From assembly GCA_964565925.1 (NCBI GenBank), contig CAZMGV010000020.1, forward strand, positions 1-64,000: a DNA stretch of 64,000 nucleotides, read 5' to 3'. The position numbers and the translations under genes were made by a program. How positions within the stretch are numbered: the stretch's first letter is position 1; the number at the start of each line of letters is the position of its first letter. This document shows, one piece after another, positions 15,968 to 25,178 of the stretch. Source of the stretch: CAZMGV01 sp964565925. Lineage in GTDB: Bacteria; JAGRBM01; JAHCIT01. The notes under the pieces were generated by a model. It ran no database searches. It was not told where the DNA came from and saw only the letters and a list, made by a program, of their open reading frames with translations.

Positions 15968-17743
15968 ATGAACATTTACGCCAGAAAATCGGCGCTGGTG
16001 GCGGTTCTGATTGTGTCGTCTGCACTGGACACAGCTCGCGCGGAACAGATCTCCGGTCAGGTGAAAGCGGACAGCGGTCAGCCGCTCAGTGGCGTTATCG
16101 TAACGCTCACGGACCCGGGCGGCCATTCCGAGTCGGTCTATTCGGACGACAAAGGCAACTGGCGGCTCAACACAACCACTCTCGGTCAGGCTTCGCTTCG
16201 TGCCAGGGCGCCCCTGTTCGACGATACCGTGCAGCCGGTCACCCTGCCGGCCAAGGAACCTTATGCACTGACAATCAAACCGCTGACGGAGCTTGCCGAT
16301 ATTTCCGACCGGTTGACCGCCAGCGCACATGTGAGTGCCATCCACTGGAAAGATCCGGTCACCCGGCGGGATTTCGTCAGCCAGTGCCAGTTCTGCCACC
16401 AGATGGGGAACGAGTGGACACGCACGGAACGCACGCCTGAAGTCTGGAAGTCCATCATCGACCGGATGCAGGGCTACGGTTCGCTGCTCACGCATAAGGA
16501 CGAGGACGAGATCCGTGAAGCCCTTGCCGCCAATTTCAACGGACAACCGTTGCAGGCGGTTCAGCGCTACGATCTGAGCCCGGAGCTTTCCAGTGCAGAA
16601 ATCAGGGAGTGGGCCTTCGGAGCAGGCCTCAACTACGTGCACGACATCGAGCTGGGAAAAGACGGCCGCATTTACGGCGTCGACATGAGTTCCGACAAGC
16701 TGTGGGTGCTGGATTTCGCCACCAATCAGACGGAGGCGATTGACCTCCCGCCGAACGGCCTGCCGCTGGGCGGTATGTTCTCGGGCGGCGTCGCTCCGCT
16801 GGGCACCTTTGCCGCCCACCATGGCCCGCATTCCATTATTGAGGGCCCGGACCACAAACTGTACATGACCTGCTCGCTGGGCGGCGAAATCGGCGTATTC
16901 GATCTCGGCACCCGCAAGACAACGTTCCTGCCGATCGGAGGCGACGCGATCTATCCCCACACGCTGCGCTTCGACAAGGAAGGGATCCTCTGGTTTACGC
17001 TCGCAGCGTCGAACCAGATCGGCCGGCTGGATCCGAAGACCGCGAAGTTTATCCTGATCGACACGCCGTCGAACGGATTCTGGCGCTGGGTCAGCGACGC
17101 CATGCTGCCGACGATCCTGAAAGTCTCCTCCTGGTTCGGCAAGAAAGACCTATACGTGACCCTGTCCCACCACAAGATGAGCGGCGAAGGGTACCGGGTA
17201 CTCAATGTCCCGTACGGCATCGATATCAGTCCGGTCGACGGATCGGTCTGGTACTCGAAGCTCTATGCGGACCGGATCGGCAGGCTCGATCCGAAGACGC
17301 TGAAAGTGCAGGAATGGCCGACACCCCACGCGGGACCACGCCGGATGCGGTTCGATAAGGACGGGAATCTCTGGATCCCCTCTTTCGGCGAGGGCTACCT
17401 GATGAAGTTTAACACCCGTACCCTACAGTTCGAAAAGAATTACAAACTCCCCACGCTGGCCGAGAACGAATACGAAACTCCGTACGCCGTTGCCGTCCAT
17501 CCGAGAACGCAGGAAGTCTGGGTGAGCGCGAATCTCTCGGACCGCACCCTGAGGTTCAATCCGAAGAGCGAGACCTTTATCGCCTACCCCAGCCCGACCC
17601 GGGTCACTTTTGTCCGCGATTTCATCTTCCTGCCGGACGGAAACGTCTGCACCAGCAATTCGAACCTGCCGGCGCTCGCCATCGAAGGCCAGCGGCCGAA
17701 GATATTCTGTATCAAGCCGTACGAATTCCCGCCGGCCAACTGA
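15968..17743 (+). CDS. Exported one-heme beta-propeller protein (Vgb/NHL-like)
   Basis: A 591-residue exported protein in three parts. A signal peptide ends near ARA and is followed by a carboxypeptidase-regulatory-like beta-sandwich (residues about 25-110; GQVKADSGQPLSGVIVTL). Next is a segment with one heme c motif, CQFCH (about residue 143). A C-terminal six- or seven-bladed propeller resembles streptogramin lyase Vgb, with blades such as GIDISPVDGSVWYSKLYADR and MRFDKDGNLWIPSFGEG. ATG 15968 follows GGAGG; an earlier ATG at 15953 adds five residues. True antibiotic-lyase function is unlikely given the heme and export; an electron-transferring periplasmic dehydrogenase or sensor is more plausible. 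It is 10 bases upstream of an SDR. Confidence 0.82.
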   Translation: MNIYARKSALVAVLIVSSALDTARAEQISGQVKADSGQPLSGVIVTLTDPGGHSESVYSDDKGNWRLNTTTLGQASLRARAPLFDDTVQPVTLPAKEPYALTIKPLTELADISDRLTASAHVSAIHWKDPVTRRDFVSQCQFCHQMGNEWTRTERTPEVWKSIIDRMQGYGSLLTHKDEDEIREALAANFNGQPLQAVQRYDLSPELSSAEIREWAFGAGLNYVHDIELGKDGRIYGVDMSSDKLWVLDFATNQTEAIDLPPNGLPLGGMFSGGVAPLGTFAAHHGPHSIIEGPDHKLYMTCSLGGEIGVFDLGTRKTTFLPIGGDAIYPHTLRFDKEGILWFTLAASNQIGRLDPKTAKFILIDTPSNGFWRWVSDAMLPTILKVSSWFGKKDLYVTLSHHKMSGEGYRVLNVPYGIDISPVDGSVWYSKLYADRIGRLDPKTLKVQEWPTPHAGPRRMRFDKDGNLWIPSFGEGYLMKFNTRTLQFEKNYKLPTLAENEYETPYAVAVHPRTQEVWVSANLSDRTLRFNPKSETFIAYPSPTRVTFVRDFIFLPDGNVCTSNSNLPALAIEGQRPKIFCIKPYEFPPAN

Positions 17744-17753
17744 AGGGAACCTG

Positions 17754-18563
17754 ATGGATCTGAACGGCAAGAAAGTATTTGTCACCGGCGGTATGAGCGG
17801 TATTGGCCTCCGCATGGCGGAACTGTTCGCCGGCCGTGGCGCTCACCTGGCCATATTCGACCTCCGGCAGAATCCGGAGGCCGAAAAACAGATCTCCGCA
17901 GCCCGCCGGAATCCGGGTCAGCTGCTCAGAACGGGCACCGTTGATGTCAGCGATTCCGAAGCGGTTCGGTCGGAATTTGCAAAAGCCGCTGCCGAACTGG
18001 GTGCACCGGATCTGGTGTTCAACAGCGCCGGAATTGTCGCTGCGAAAATACTGGAGCTTTCGGCGGCAGAAGAGTTCGAAAACGTTATCCGCGTCAACCT
18101 GTTCGGGAGCCGCAATGTTGCGGCGGCCGCCATTCCGTTACTCAAACCCGGCGGCAAGATCGTTCTGGTGGCGTCGCTGGCCGGGCTGGTCGGCAGTTAT
18201 GGCTATACAGCCTACTCGGCATCGAAGTTCGGGGTTTTTGGACTCGCTGAATCACTCCGCGTTGAACTGAAACCTAAGGGAATCGAAGTAGCGGTCGTCT
18301 GCCCGCCCGAAGTCGACACTCCCATGGTTCACTATGAACGGACTGTCCGCCCCAGGGCGACCGAAGCGCTCAAGCTGTTTGCGGGAACGCTGACTGTGGA
18401 CGAGGCCTGCAGCGCCATTCTGAAAGGCGTCGAAAGCGGACGATTTATCATAATCCCCGGAGCACGCGGAAAACTCACCTGGTATCTCGCCAAGCTGCTT
18501 CCGAGGAGCCTGACGCACAGGGTGTCGGACAGCATCGTTGCGAAGGCGCTGAAAAAGCCATAA
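17754..18563 (+). CDS. Short-chain dehydrogenase/reductase
   Basis: A 269-residue SDR. It has the cofactor motif TGGMSGIG (TGxxxGIG) at residues 11-18, the NSAG motif, an active-site serine in LVASLAGLVG and the catalytic YxxxK in YSASK. The C-terminal membrane-proximal segment (LTWYLAKLLPRSLTHRVSD) resembles 3-ketodihydrosphingosine-reductase-like and other lipid-acting SDRs. ATG 17754 follows AAGGG. It lies 10 bases after the heme-propeller gene and is probably cotranscribed. Substrate unknown. Confidence 0.88.
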   Translation: MDLNGKKVFVTGGMSGIGLRMAELFAGRGAHLAIFDLRQNPEAEKQISAARRNPGQLLRTGTVDVSDSEAVRSEFAKAAAELGAPDLVFNSAGIVAAKILELSAAEEFENVIRVNLFGSRNVAAAAIPLLKPGGKIVLVASLAGLVGSYGYTAYSASKFGVFGLAESLRVELKPKGIEVAVVCPPEVDTPMVHYERTVRPRATEALKLFAGTLTVDEACSAILKGVESGRFIIIPGARGKLTWYLAKLLPRSLTHRVSDSIVAKALKKP

Positions 18564-18610
18564 CGATTGCGGGCTGGTTCAGGCCAGAGCGAAATACCGG
18601 GAAGATCGCC

Positions 18611-19810
18611 TTACCGCGCGGCGGCCGCTGCAGCCATCTTCCGGTGATTGCGCTTTTCGCCCGGGATATGGGCGCAGGACGATACGCCGCCATGAATGTC
18701 TCCGGTCGTCGCGTAGGCCCAGGACCGGGAGCCGCCGCAGACCTGGCGGTATTCGCAGGCTCCGCAGTTACCCTGCAGGGCCGTGCGGTCGCGCAGGCTC
18801 CTGAACAGGGGCGAATCCCGGTAGATCGAGGTCAGGCTCTGTTCGCGGATGCTTCCACCTGAAAGCGGCAGGAAGCCGCTCGGATACACGTTGCCGAGAT
18901 TGTTCACGAAGCAGAACCCGTCGCCGGAGTTCACGACCCGGGCCGCATTGGCGAACAGGGGCTGGCCGGGCGGCGGATTGTTGCGGCCGTCGGGGGTCAG
19001 GCGCGCAAGCTGCGCCCGCTCAATCAGGAACCGGCGGTAGTGCTGCGCCTCGGTCACCTTGACCACGAAAGGGGCCTTTTCGGCTACCGCCGAGATCTTC
19101 TCGAACATCCGCTCGTACTCATCGGCGGTAAGCGCCTGCTCCATCCCGGCGCGTCCCACCGGCACGAGAAAGAATATTTCCCAGAAGGCGATCCCCATGC
19201 CGGTCACGAGCGCTGTCAGCCGGTCGAAGTCGTCCAGCTTCGCCCGGGTAAGGCAGGTGTTGATCTGGAGCGGCAGCCCGATCGCGCGGGCATAGGAAGC
19301 CGCCTCCATCGTCTTGGCGAATGCTCCGCACACGCCGCGGAAATTGTCGTGGACCTCGGCCGTGCTGGCATCGAGGCTGAGGGCCATCTGGTCAAGACCC
19401 GTGGCCTTCAGGGCCCGGATACGTTCCGGGGTGAGCAGCGGCGTGGCGGCCGGGATCGTTCCGGTCCGCAGACCGCGCGACTTGGCGTGCCGGATCAGCT
19501 TGTCGAGATCTGCACGGCGCAGCGGATCACCGCCCGAAAACACCATGATCGGTGTGCCGAGATCGGCCACCTGGTCGACGAGCCCCATCCCTTCGTCGGT
19601 GGAGAGCTCTCCCGGCTGGGGTTCAACCAGTGCTTCAGCGCGGCAATGCGTACAGGCAAGACCGCAGGCACGTGTCACTTCCCAGATCACGAGCAGCGGG
19701 CTCCTGTTATAGTCCAGACCGATCCCCGCCTGGGAACCCGGATAGCCTCCGGGATGTCCACCAGAGTGACCGCCGGGATGTCCTGAGCTCTGCGGACTGG
19801 TATTGTTCAT
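18611..19810 (-). CDS. Radical SAM/SPASM protein (NirJ/AhbD-like group)
   Basis: A 399-residue radical SAM enzyme. The CxxxCxxC cluster motif appears as CGLACTHC (about residues 50-57), followed by SGGDPLRR for SAM binding. A C-terminal SPASM-type auxiliary cluster is indicated by CGACEYRQVCGG and a later cysteine in SSCAHIPG. The group includes heme-biosynthesis (NirJ, AhbC/D) and peptide-modifying enzymes. The first 30 residues carry a repeated Gly-His/Gly-Tyr-Pro stretch (GHPGGHSGGHPGGYPG), unusual and possibly metal-binding. It follows the NrfD gene by 16 bases with an AAGGA site, so it belongs to the Qrc/Ccs operon. A role in heme or FeS-cofactor supply is inferred from that context. Confidence 0.82.
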   Translation of the reverse strand: MNNTSPQSSGHPGGHSGGHPGGYPGSQAGIGLDYNRSPLLVIWEVTRACGLACTHCRAEALVEPQPGELSTDEGMGLVDQVADLGTPIMVFSGGDPLRRADLDKLIRHAKSRGLRTGTIPAATPLLTPERIRALKATGLDQMALSLDASTAEVHDNFRGVCGAFAKTMEAASYARAIGLPLQINTCLTRAKLDDFDRLTALVTGMGIAFWEIFFLVPVGRAGMEQALTADEYERMFEKISAVAEKAPFVVKVTEAQHYRRFLIERAQLARLTPDGRNNPPPGQPLFANAARVVNSGDGFCFVNNLGNVYPSGFLPLSGGSIREQSLTSIYRDSPLFRSLRDRTALQGNCGACEYRQVCGGSRSWAYATTGDIHGGVSSCAHIPGEKRNHRKMAAAAAAR

Positions 19811-19826
19811 CGGAAATCCTTGCCGG

Positions 19827-21371
19827 TCAGCCTTTTTCCACCGGCTTCATCGGCGGGACGGTTTCATACATGGCCGCCGAGTAGAAGCTCATCATCACAC
19901 CGATAATGAACATGACCGGCGCAAACGGAATGATCGGGTCCAGATACGGCTTGGTTCCGTACCGTGCCGAGCACGCGAAGCCGACCAGCGCCAGAGTGAG
20001 TCCGGTCGCCAGCGTTCCCCAGAACAGCAGCCGGCGGGTCCACCGGAAACCGCCGGTCTCCTTGATCTCCGGCGCCTTTGCGACGCGTTCGGATGTCTCC
20101 ACCGGAACGATCGGGAAAAACTTGGCGAACACCACTCCCATCAGGATCGCCAGCGCGAACAGCCCGATCACGATCGAGAGTTCGACCCATGTCGGTGAAT
20201 AGTGCCCGTCCGGATAATTGAGAAGCATGCCGTGCGTCTGCGATGGAACGACGATCAGCATACGTTTCAGTACGGCGGCGATATTCACGGTGAACCCGCA
20301 GAACACGGTCAATCCGATATTCACGCTACCGGTTGCAAACTGCCGGAACAGAATCGCGACCGGAATGGCCAAGGCTGCGACGACCGTCCAGAAACTCCTC
20401 GCATAGGCGCCCATGGTGACGGCATGCGCCACATGGGCCTCGCCCGCCAGACCCGCATAGTTGGCCGTCAGTTCCTCGACGAGCATGAAATACAGATAGA
20501 TGACACCGAGAACCCAGAGCAGATTGCCCAGCCACTGAAACGTGGCCTTGTCGATCTTCTCTTCAAGCCCGAAGTGCTTGCGAACGACGGCAGCGACGAT
20601 GATCAGCACGCCGATTCCCGAGACGCCCGCCATCACGACGAATCCGGGCGCCTGGAGCGCGCTGAACCAGCCCGGGCGGCCGCCCTGGATTCCGAAAATA
20701 AAGCCAAGTGTCGAGTGGGCAGCCACCAGAATGGGCAGGATCGTGAGCGACAGCCAGAAGCTGACGCTCGTGTGGCGTTTGCGCTCGTTCGCTGTGCCCC
20801 GGAAACCCGTCGCCCATATCCGATAGGCCCAACCCCACTTGCCCGCCCTTTCGGCGCAGTAGGCGGCATCCGCCCGGCCGGCCAGATAGAAATACACGAG
20901 GCTGGAGAACAGGTAGCCCGCCACGACCAGCGTGAACGTCCCGAAGAACGGAGACATGGTGCGAGCGAAAGCAGGCAGATTCGTGAGCCCTTTCAACGGA
21001 CGTCCCAGGTCGGCGATGATCAACATGCTGGCAACGAGCAGTGCGCATATGGTCACCAGTTCGGCGACCCTAGAAAGCGGTTTCAGCAGTTTGATGTCGA
21101 AAAGCCGGACCATGGCGGCTGTGGAAATACCCGCGAAGCTCACCCCGACAAAGTAGACATAAAAGCAGATATAGAGACCCCATGCGGCGCCACCCTGCCC
21201 GATGGTTCGCGCGCCGGTCACGATGTCGCCGTGCCTGAGCTGGAAATAGAACCCGTAAACTCCCCAAAGGAAAAGACCGCCCAGGACCATGACCAGTGCG
21301 AACCACCCGGCACTGAACTTGCCGATTTTCAAGGGAAGATCAGGAGTCCCGCATGATTTGATGTCGCTCAT
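19827..21371 (-). CDS. NrfD/PsrC-type membrane quinone subunit (QrcD-like)
   Basis: A 514-residue integral membrane protein of the NrfD/PsrC family with about ten transmembrane helices. A long soluble loop (KWGWAYRIWATGFRGTANERK) lies after helix 4. NrfD proteins bind menaquinone/menaquinol and pass electrons to or from the associated FeS subunit without heme. Its start overlaps the FeS subunit stop by four bases. The gene order (cytochrome, molybdopterin-fold, FeS, NrfD) is that of the Qrc menaquinone reductase complex of sulfate reducers. Confidence 0.9.
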   Translation of the reverse strand: MSDIKSCGTPDLPLKIGKFSAGWFALVMVLGGLFLWGVYGFYFQLRHGDIVTGARTIGQGGAAWGLYICFYVYFVGVSFAGISTAAMVRLFDIKLLKPLSRVAELVTICALLVASMLIIADLGRPLKGLTNLPAFARTMSPFFGTFTLVVAGYLFSSLVYFYLAGRADAAYCAERAGKWGWAYRIWATGFRGTANERKRHTSVSFWLSLTILPILVAAHSTLGFIFGIQGGRPGWFSALQAPGFVVMAGVSGIGVLIIVAAVVRKHFGLEEKIDKATFQWLGNLLWVLGVIYLYFMLVEELTANYAGLAGEAHVAHAVTMGAYARSFWTVVAALAIPVAILFRQFATGSVNIGLTVFCGFTVNIAAVLKRMLIVVPSQTHGMLLNYPDGHYSPTWVELSIVIGLFALAILMGVVFAKFFPIVPVETSERVAKAPEIKETGGFRWTRRLLFWGTLATGLTLALVGFACSARYGTKPYLDPIIPFAPVMFIIGVMMSFYSAAMYETVPPMKPVEKG

Positions 21372-22216
21372 TTGCCGATCCTCTTGTCTTTCGCCAGGTA
21401 AACCACCTTCGGTTTGGTTCCGAGAAATTCAAGCAGCCTCGAAGCCCTCGGGCTTTCATGCAGGCGCGAGACCTGACTCTCCGGATCGTTCAGATCGCCG
21501 AAGGTAATCGCCTGTGTCGGGCAGGACTGCGCGCAGGCGGGCAGCCGGATGAAATCCGCGTCCGTCAGTTCACGCTCGTCGATCCGGGCCATTTCGCGAA
21601 CGGACCGGATCCGGTGCACGCAGAACGTGCATTTCTCTATAACGCCTTCGGGCCTCGTGGAGACATCAGGGTTGAGGAACTCCTTGTAGGTTTCCGGCCA
21701 CTCCGGCTCGCTCCAGTTGAAATAGCGGCGCGAATACGGACACGCGGTCTGGCAGTACCGGCAGCCGATACACCGGTCCCATATCTGTGCGGTAATACCT
21801 TCCTCGGTCTGATAGGTTGCTCCTACGGGGCAGACCTTGACGCACGGAGCGTTTTCGCAGTGCATGCAAGGAGTGGGAAGCACCTGATCGATCCTGCCTT
21901 CGGACTGTTCGCCGGATTTCTCCTTGGGCAGCATGTCCATCCAGTAGATGCCGGTCCCCTCGCTTCCCGGTGCACATCCGGTGGCGGGCACGTTGTTCTC
22001 GCTCCGGCACGCAACCGTGCAGGCGCCGCAGGCCGTGCAGAGATCGAGATCGATCGCCATCCCCCACTTGGCCTTGTATCTGGCCGGCGCCTTTTCGGCC
22101 GCCTCCTTAACGCCGCTCCAGGCCCGTTTCGGGAGTGAGGCGACGAACACACCGGCCGCCGATACGCCCTGGACCACCTTGCCGAAAAACGAACGCCGTG
22201 TCTGGATATCACTCAT
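21368..22216 (-). CDS. Four-cluster FeS subunit (QrcC/PsrB-like)
   Basis: A 282-residue ferredoxin-like electron-transfer subunit with a Tat signal (TRRSFFGKV at residues 6-14). It has four cysteine groups: CTACGACTVAC, CMHCENAPCVKVCP, CIGCRYCQTACPYS, and CTFCVH paired with ACAQSCP. These fit three or four cubane clusters, as in NrfC, PsrB and QrcC. It would wire the NrfD membrane subunit to the molybdopterin-fold subunit on the periplasmic face. Its start and stop overlap both neighbours by four bases, indicating tight coupling. Confidence 0.92.
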   Translation of the reverse strand: MSDIQTRRSFFGKVVQGVSAAGVFVASLPKRAWSGVKEAAEKAPARYKAKWGMAIDLDLCTACGACTVACRSENNVPATGCAPGSEGTGIYWMDMLPKEKSGEQSEGRIDQVLPTPCMHCENAPCVKVCPVGATYQTEEGITAQIWDRCIGCRYCQTACPYSRRYFNWSEPEWPETYKEFLNPDVSTRPEGVIEKCTFCVHRIRSVREMARIDERELTDADFIRLPACAQSCPTQAITFGDLNDPESQVSRLHESPRASRLLEFLGTKPKVVYLAKDKRIGK

Positions 22217-24642
22217 ACGACTTTCCTCCGCACCGAGACGCGCGTTCCCTGGTATGGGGAGAATCCGGTCAACCGGTCAGGTTCGGCATCAAGCAGCGTC
22301 ATCACGTTTGCACCCCAGCCCTTGGCCCATCTGCCCATGGCAGTGTGCCCTCCGCCTCTGGCTATACGGACTTCGTCGACATGGATATTCGGATCGATAT
22401 AGGCCACGACGTCGATGGAACCGGCCACGCTTTCAACCACCAGCGGGTCGCCATTAGCCACCCCCAGTTTCCCGGCCAGTTCAGGATGAATTTCCGCCTC
22501 GGTCTTCCACGCCGGCCGGCCCGTAAAGGCGACGACCTCGCGCAGCCAGGGAAGATTCGCACCGCTGCCTTCGGCGTACGTGCTAGGCGTATAGGGTGTC
22601 AGCAAATACGGGAATTTCTCCGGCTCACCTCTCATCGCGACGATGTCGTGATGAGGGAGACAGACATCGTCGAGCCCCTCGGTGTGCCCCCAGGAGGCAA
22701 GGAGCTCGTCCGGCGTCTTCCCGACCTTTTCCGCGAGTGTTTCCACCGCGTTCATCAGGTTCTGCGAGAAGAATTCGAACTTGCCGGACGGCGTCCTGAA
22801 GACTTCGTTCCACTGCTCGAACTTGTAACCGTCGTCTTTCCAGAATCCGGCGGCAAACAGCTTCTTGTTAAAGGCCGCGGGCGTGTCTGCCACAATCGAT
22901 CCGCGTTGCGCGGCCTGAATCCCCGCGACCCGCTTCAGGACAGCTTCCTTGAAGTTCTTCCAGGGGAATGCGCCGGCGACCGGATCGCCGATCTTCTTCG
23001 CGAGATCGATCAGCACATCGCCGTTCGGGCGCGTGTCGTAGAGGTGCTCGACGACGGGCTGGCGCATGCCGAACACGGCGTAGCCTACGCTCGGGGCGGG
23101 CGCCGCGTCTTCCCATCGCTCAAGATAGGTGTGATCCGGCAGAATCAGATCCGCGAGTTCGCTGGCCGACTCGTCCAGGAACGGCGCGAATTTGACGATA
23201 AAGGGGACCTTTTCCAGCGCCTTGCGCCAGCGAAGCGGCGCCACCCGTGAATAGACCGGATTGCTGTGGTGAAGAAACAGTGTGTCGAGGTCGTACGGCT
23301 TGCCGGACTCCAGCGCGGCGGGCAGTTCGTTGTATACCGATTCATGCCACGGGAACTGCTTCACACCGACGCCGTCCAGCCTGGGCTGCGCGAGACCTTT
23401 TTTCGCGGTGTCGTCCAGTTCCACTTCGGGCCAGTCGGCCAGCGGCGCATTGCGCTGTATAAGCACCCCGCCCGGCCGGTCGATCGCGCCGAGCAGTCCG
23501 TTCAGCGCATGGACCGCCATAGCGGCATAGAGGCCATTGGCATTACTCGTTCCGTCTTCACTGGTGATCGCAAAGGACGGTTTCTCGGCGACGATATCGT
23601 AGGCGATCCGCTCAAGATTCCTGACCGAAGTCTTGCAGATCTCGGCGACGGTCTCCGGATTAAACCTTTCCAGCGCGTCCTTGAGACCCTTATGGGTACG
23701 CTTTTTCTTGTCCTGCCACGAGGTGAAACCGAAGCCGTGCTCTTCGACGAACTTCTTGTCGTAGGTTCCCTCCCTGACGAGGATGTGGCAGAGGCCCATC
23801 GCAAACGCCCCGTGGGATGTCGGCGCAATTGACACCCACTGGTCGGAGTTCATCGCCGTCTTGGAAGACGGCGTACCGACGTGGACAATCGTCGAGCGGA
23901 TACCATGGTCGCCGTGGCGCAGATGCGCCTGGGCACGGGCGAAAGCGATATGCTGGCAGGAGCCTTCCAGAATGCTCGATCCGATGCTGAGAATGTAGCG
24001 GGTATTGCTCCAGTCGTACGCCGGAATATCCCGCACGCCCTGCATCGCCCACACGGCATCGGCGACCAGATGCTCGTTGGCGGAGGCCGTGTCGAAGAAG
24101 TTGGGGGTGCCATAGGATTTTGCGAACCGCATGAGCAGTTCGCGCATCATCCCGCGGTTCTGGCCGCAGGCAATTCCGAGGCGGTGACTCTCGCCCTTCT
24201 GGCGCAGGCCCGAGAGCCGCTCTGAAAGAAGCGCCAGGGCGTCGTCCCAGGAGATCGGCTCGAACGACGGCTGCCCGCGCCCGCCCTTGCGGCGCATCGG
24301 CTGCTGCACGCGGTCCGGATCGTAGAGAACCTGCGTTCCGGAGAGGCCACGCGGCCCGATACCGCCCACGTTGATAGGCGATGTCTGGAGACCTTCGATC
24401 TTGACGGCCCGGCCCTCGACCACCCGGACCCGGATGCCGCAGCCCGCCGGGCACTGGGCACAGGAAGAATTGACGAACCTTTGCTCGCCTTTGTACCAGC
24501 CCGAGGCGCCCGGCACCGGCGGCTTTTTCAGCGCAAACGGGTCTTCCTTGTCGCATCCGGCCAGTACGGCCCCGGCTGCTGCGGCGGCCCCTGCCGACTG
24601 GAGAACTTCTCGCCTTTTAAAGAATTTGGGAAGCTTCAGCAT
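22213..24642 (-). CDS. Molybdopterin-oxidoreductase-fold subunit (QrcB-like)
   Basis: An 809-residue member of the molybdopterin oxidoreductase family. The Tat signal RREVLQ (residues 10-15) runs into a lipobox LAGC (Cys30), so it is probably a Tat-exported lipoprotein. Cysteines 61, 64 and 68 form CxxCxxxC, but the fourth cluster ligand expected in GxxCxxG is replaced by glycine (GGIGPRG). No cysteine, serine or aspartate typical of a Mo ligand is obvious in the following segment (ASANEHLVADAVWAMQG). This loss is characteristic of QrcB and ActB, which keep the fold but not the catalysis. ATG 24642 was chosen; GTG 24651 is an alternative. Confidence 0.85.
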   Translation of the reverse strand: MLKLPKFFKRREVLQSAGAAAAAGAVLAGCDKEDPFALKKPPVPGASGWYKGEQRFVNSSCAQCPAGCGIRVRVVEGRAVKIEGLQTSPINVGGIGPRGLSGTQVLYDPDRVQQPMRRKGGRGQPSFEPISWDDALALLSERLSGLRQKGESHRLGIACGQNRGMMRELLMRFAKSYGTPNFFDTASANEHLVADAVWAMQGVRDIPAYDWSNTRYILSIGSSILEGSCQHIAFARAQAHLRHGDHGIRSTIVHVGTPSSKTAMNSDQWVSIAPTSHGAFAMGLCHILVREGTYDKKFVEEHGFGFTSWQDKKKRTHKGLKDALERFNPETVAEICKTSVRNLERIAYDIVAEKPSFAITSEDGTSNANGLYAAMAVHALNGLLGAIDRPGGVLIQRNAPLADWPEVELDDTAKKGLAQPRLDGVGVKQFPWHESVYNELPAALESGKPYDLDTLFLHHSNPVYSRVAPLRWRKALEKVPFIVKFAPFLDESASELADLILPDHTYLERWEDAAPAPSVGYAVFGMRQPVVEHLYDTRPNGDVLIDLAKKIGDPVAGAFPWKNFKEAVLKRVAGIQAAQRGSIVADTPAAFNKKLFAAGFWKDDGYKFEQWNEVFRTPSGKFEFFSQNLMNAVETLAEKVGKTPDELLASWGHTEGLDDVCLPHHDIVAMRGEPEKFPYLLTPYTPSTYAEGSGANLPWLREVVAFTGRPAWKTEAEIHPELAGKLGVANGDPLVVESVAGSIDVVAYIDPNIHVDEVRIARGGGHTAMGRWAKGWGANVMTLLDAEPDRLTGFSPYQGTRVSVRRKVV

Positions 24643-24651
24643 AGTTGGCAC

Positions 24652-25173
24652 TCACTTGTGGCACGTAATGCATTCATTACGCGCGCCCTTCTGGTCATGG
24701 CAGGCCATGCAGGTTTTCATGTCGAGGTGTCGGATCTGGGACGTGGTGACCGGCTCTTTCATCTCGGCCATCTTCCCGTGGCACTCCGTGCACTCAAGTT
24801 TCCCGAAGTTCACATGGGCCGCATGCGAGAAATACACATGCCCCGGGAGCCGGTTGACCTGCTCCCACGGGATCGCATTTCCGCTTTCGGCCGCCTCCCG
24901 TATTTTCGGCTCTTCCGGGTTGTCGCCCTTCTTTTCTTCATGGCACAGCATGCACTGCTTCACGGAGGGGAAAGTCGCATACGGAGAATTGCTGGCGTGG
25001 GCATGGCAGTCGAGACAGGTCATCTCTTCCTTCATGTGCCGCTGATGGTCGAACTTGATCGGCTGGACGACCGGCTTCGGGGCGCTTCCGGCGCCCAGAA
25101 GACCGCCGACCGCTGCGAAGGCGACCAGACCCAGACCGGCGACGACTATTAGACCCTTCCTCATGGTTCGCAT
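24652..25173 (-). CDS. Pentaheme cytochrome c (QrcA/class III-like)
   Basis: A 173-residue cytochrome with an N-terminal signal/anchor (residues about 7-27) and five CxxCH motifs: CLDCH, CMLCH, CTECH, CMACH and CITCH. Distal histidines lie in FDHQRHM, FSHAAHVNF and RHLDM, giving bis-His hemes of the cytochrome c3/c7 kind. It occupies the QrcA position of the complex. QrcA of Desulfovibrio is described as hexaheme, whereas ActA of alternative complex III has five, so this subunit is intermediate. The start is ATG 25173 (five bases after the ccsA stop) or ATG 25164. It would exchange electrons with other periplasmic cytochromes. Confidence 0.88.
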   Translation of the reverse strand: MRTMRKGLIVVAGLGLVAFAAVGGLLGAGSAPKPVVQPIKFDHQRHMKEEMTCLDCHAHASNSPYATFPSVKQCMLCHEEKKGDNPEEPKIREAAESGNAIPWEQVNRLPGHVYFSHAAHVNFGKLECTECHGKMAEMKEPVTTSQIRHLDMKTCMACHDQKGARNECITCHK

Positions 25174-25178
25174 CACTT

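Noticed and set aside
15968..17743. Naming the propeller protein as virginiamycin B lyase (antibiotic resistance)
   Set aside because: It is exported, carries a heme motif and extra domains, and sits in a redox context; the propeller similarity alone does not support lyase activity.
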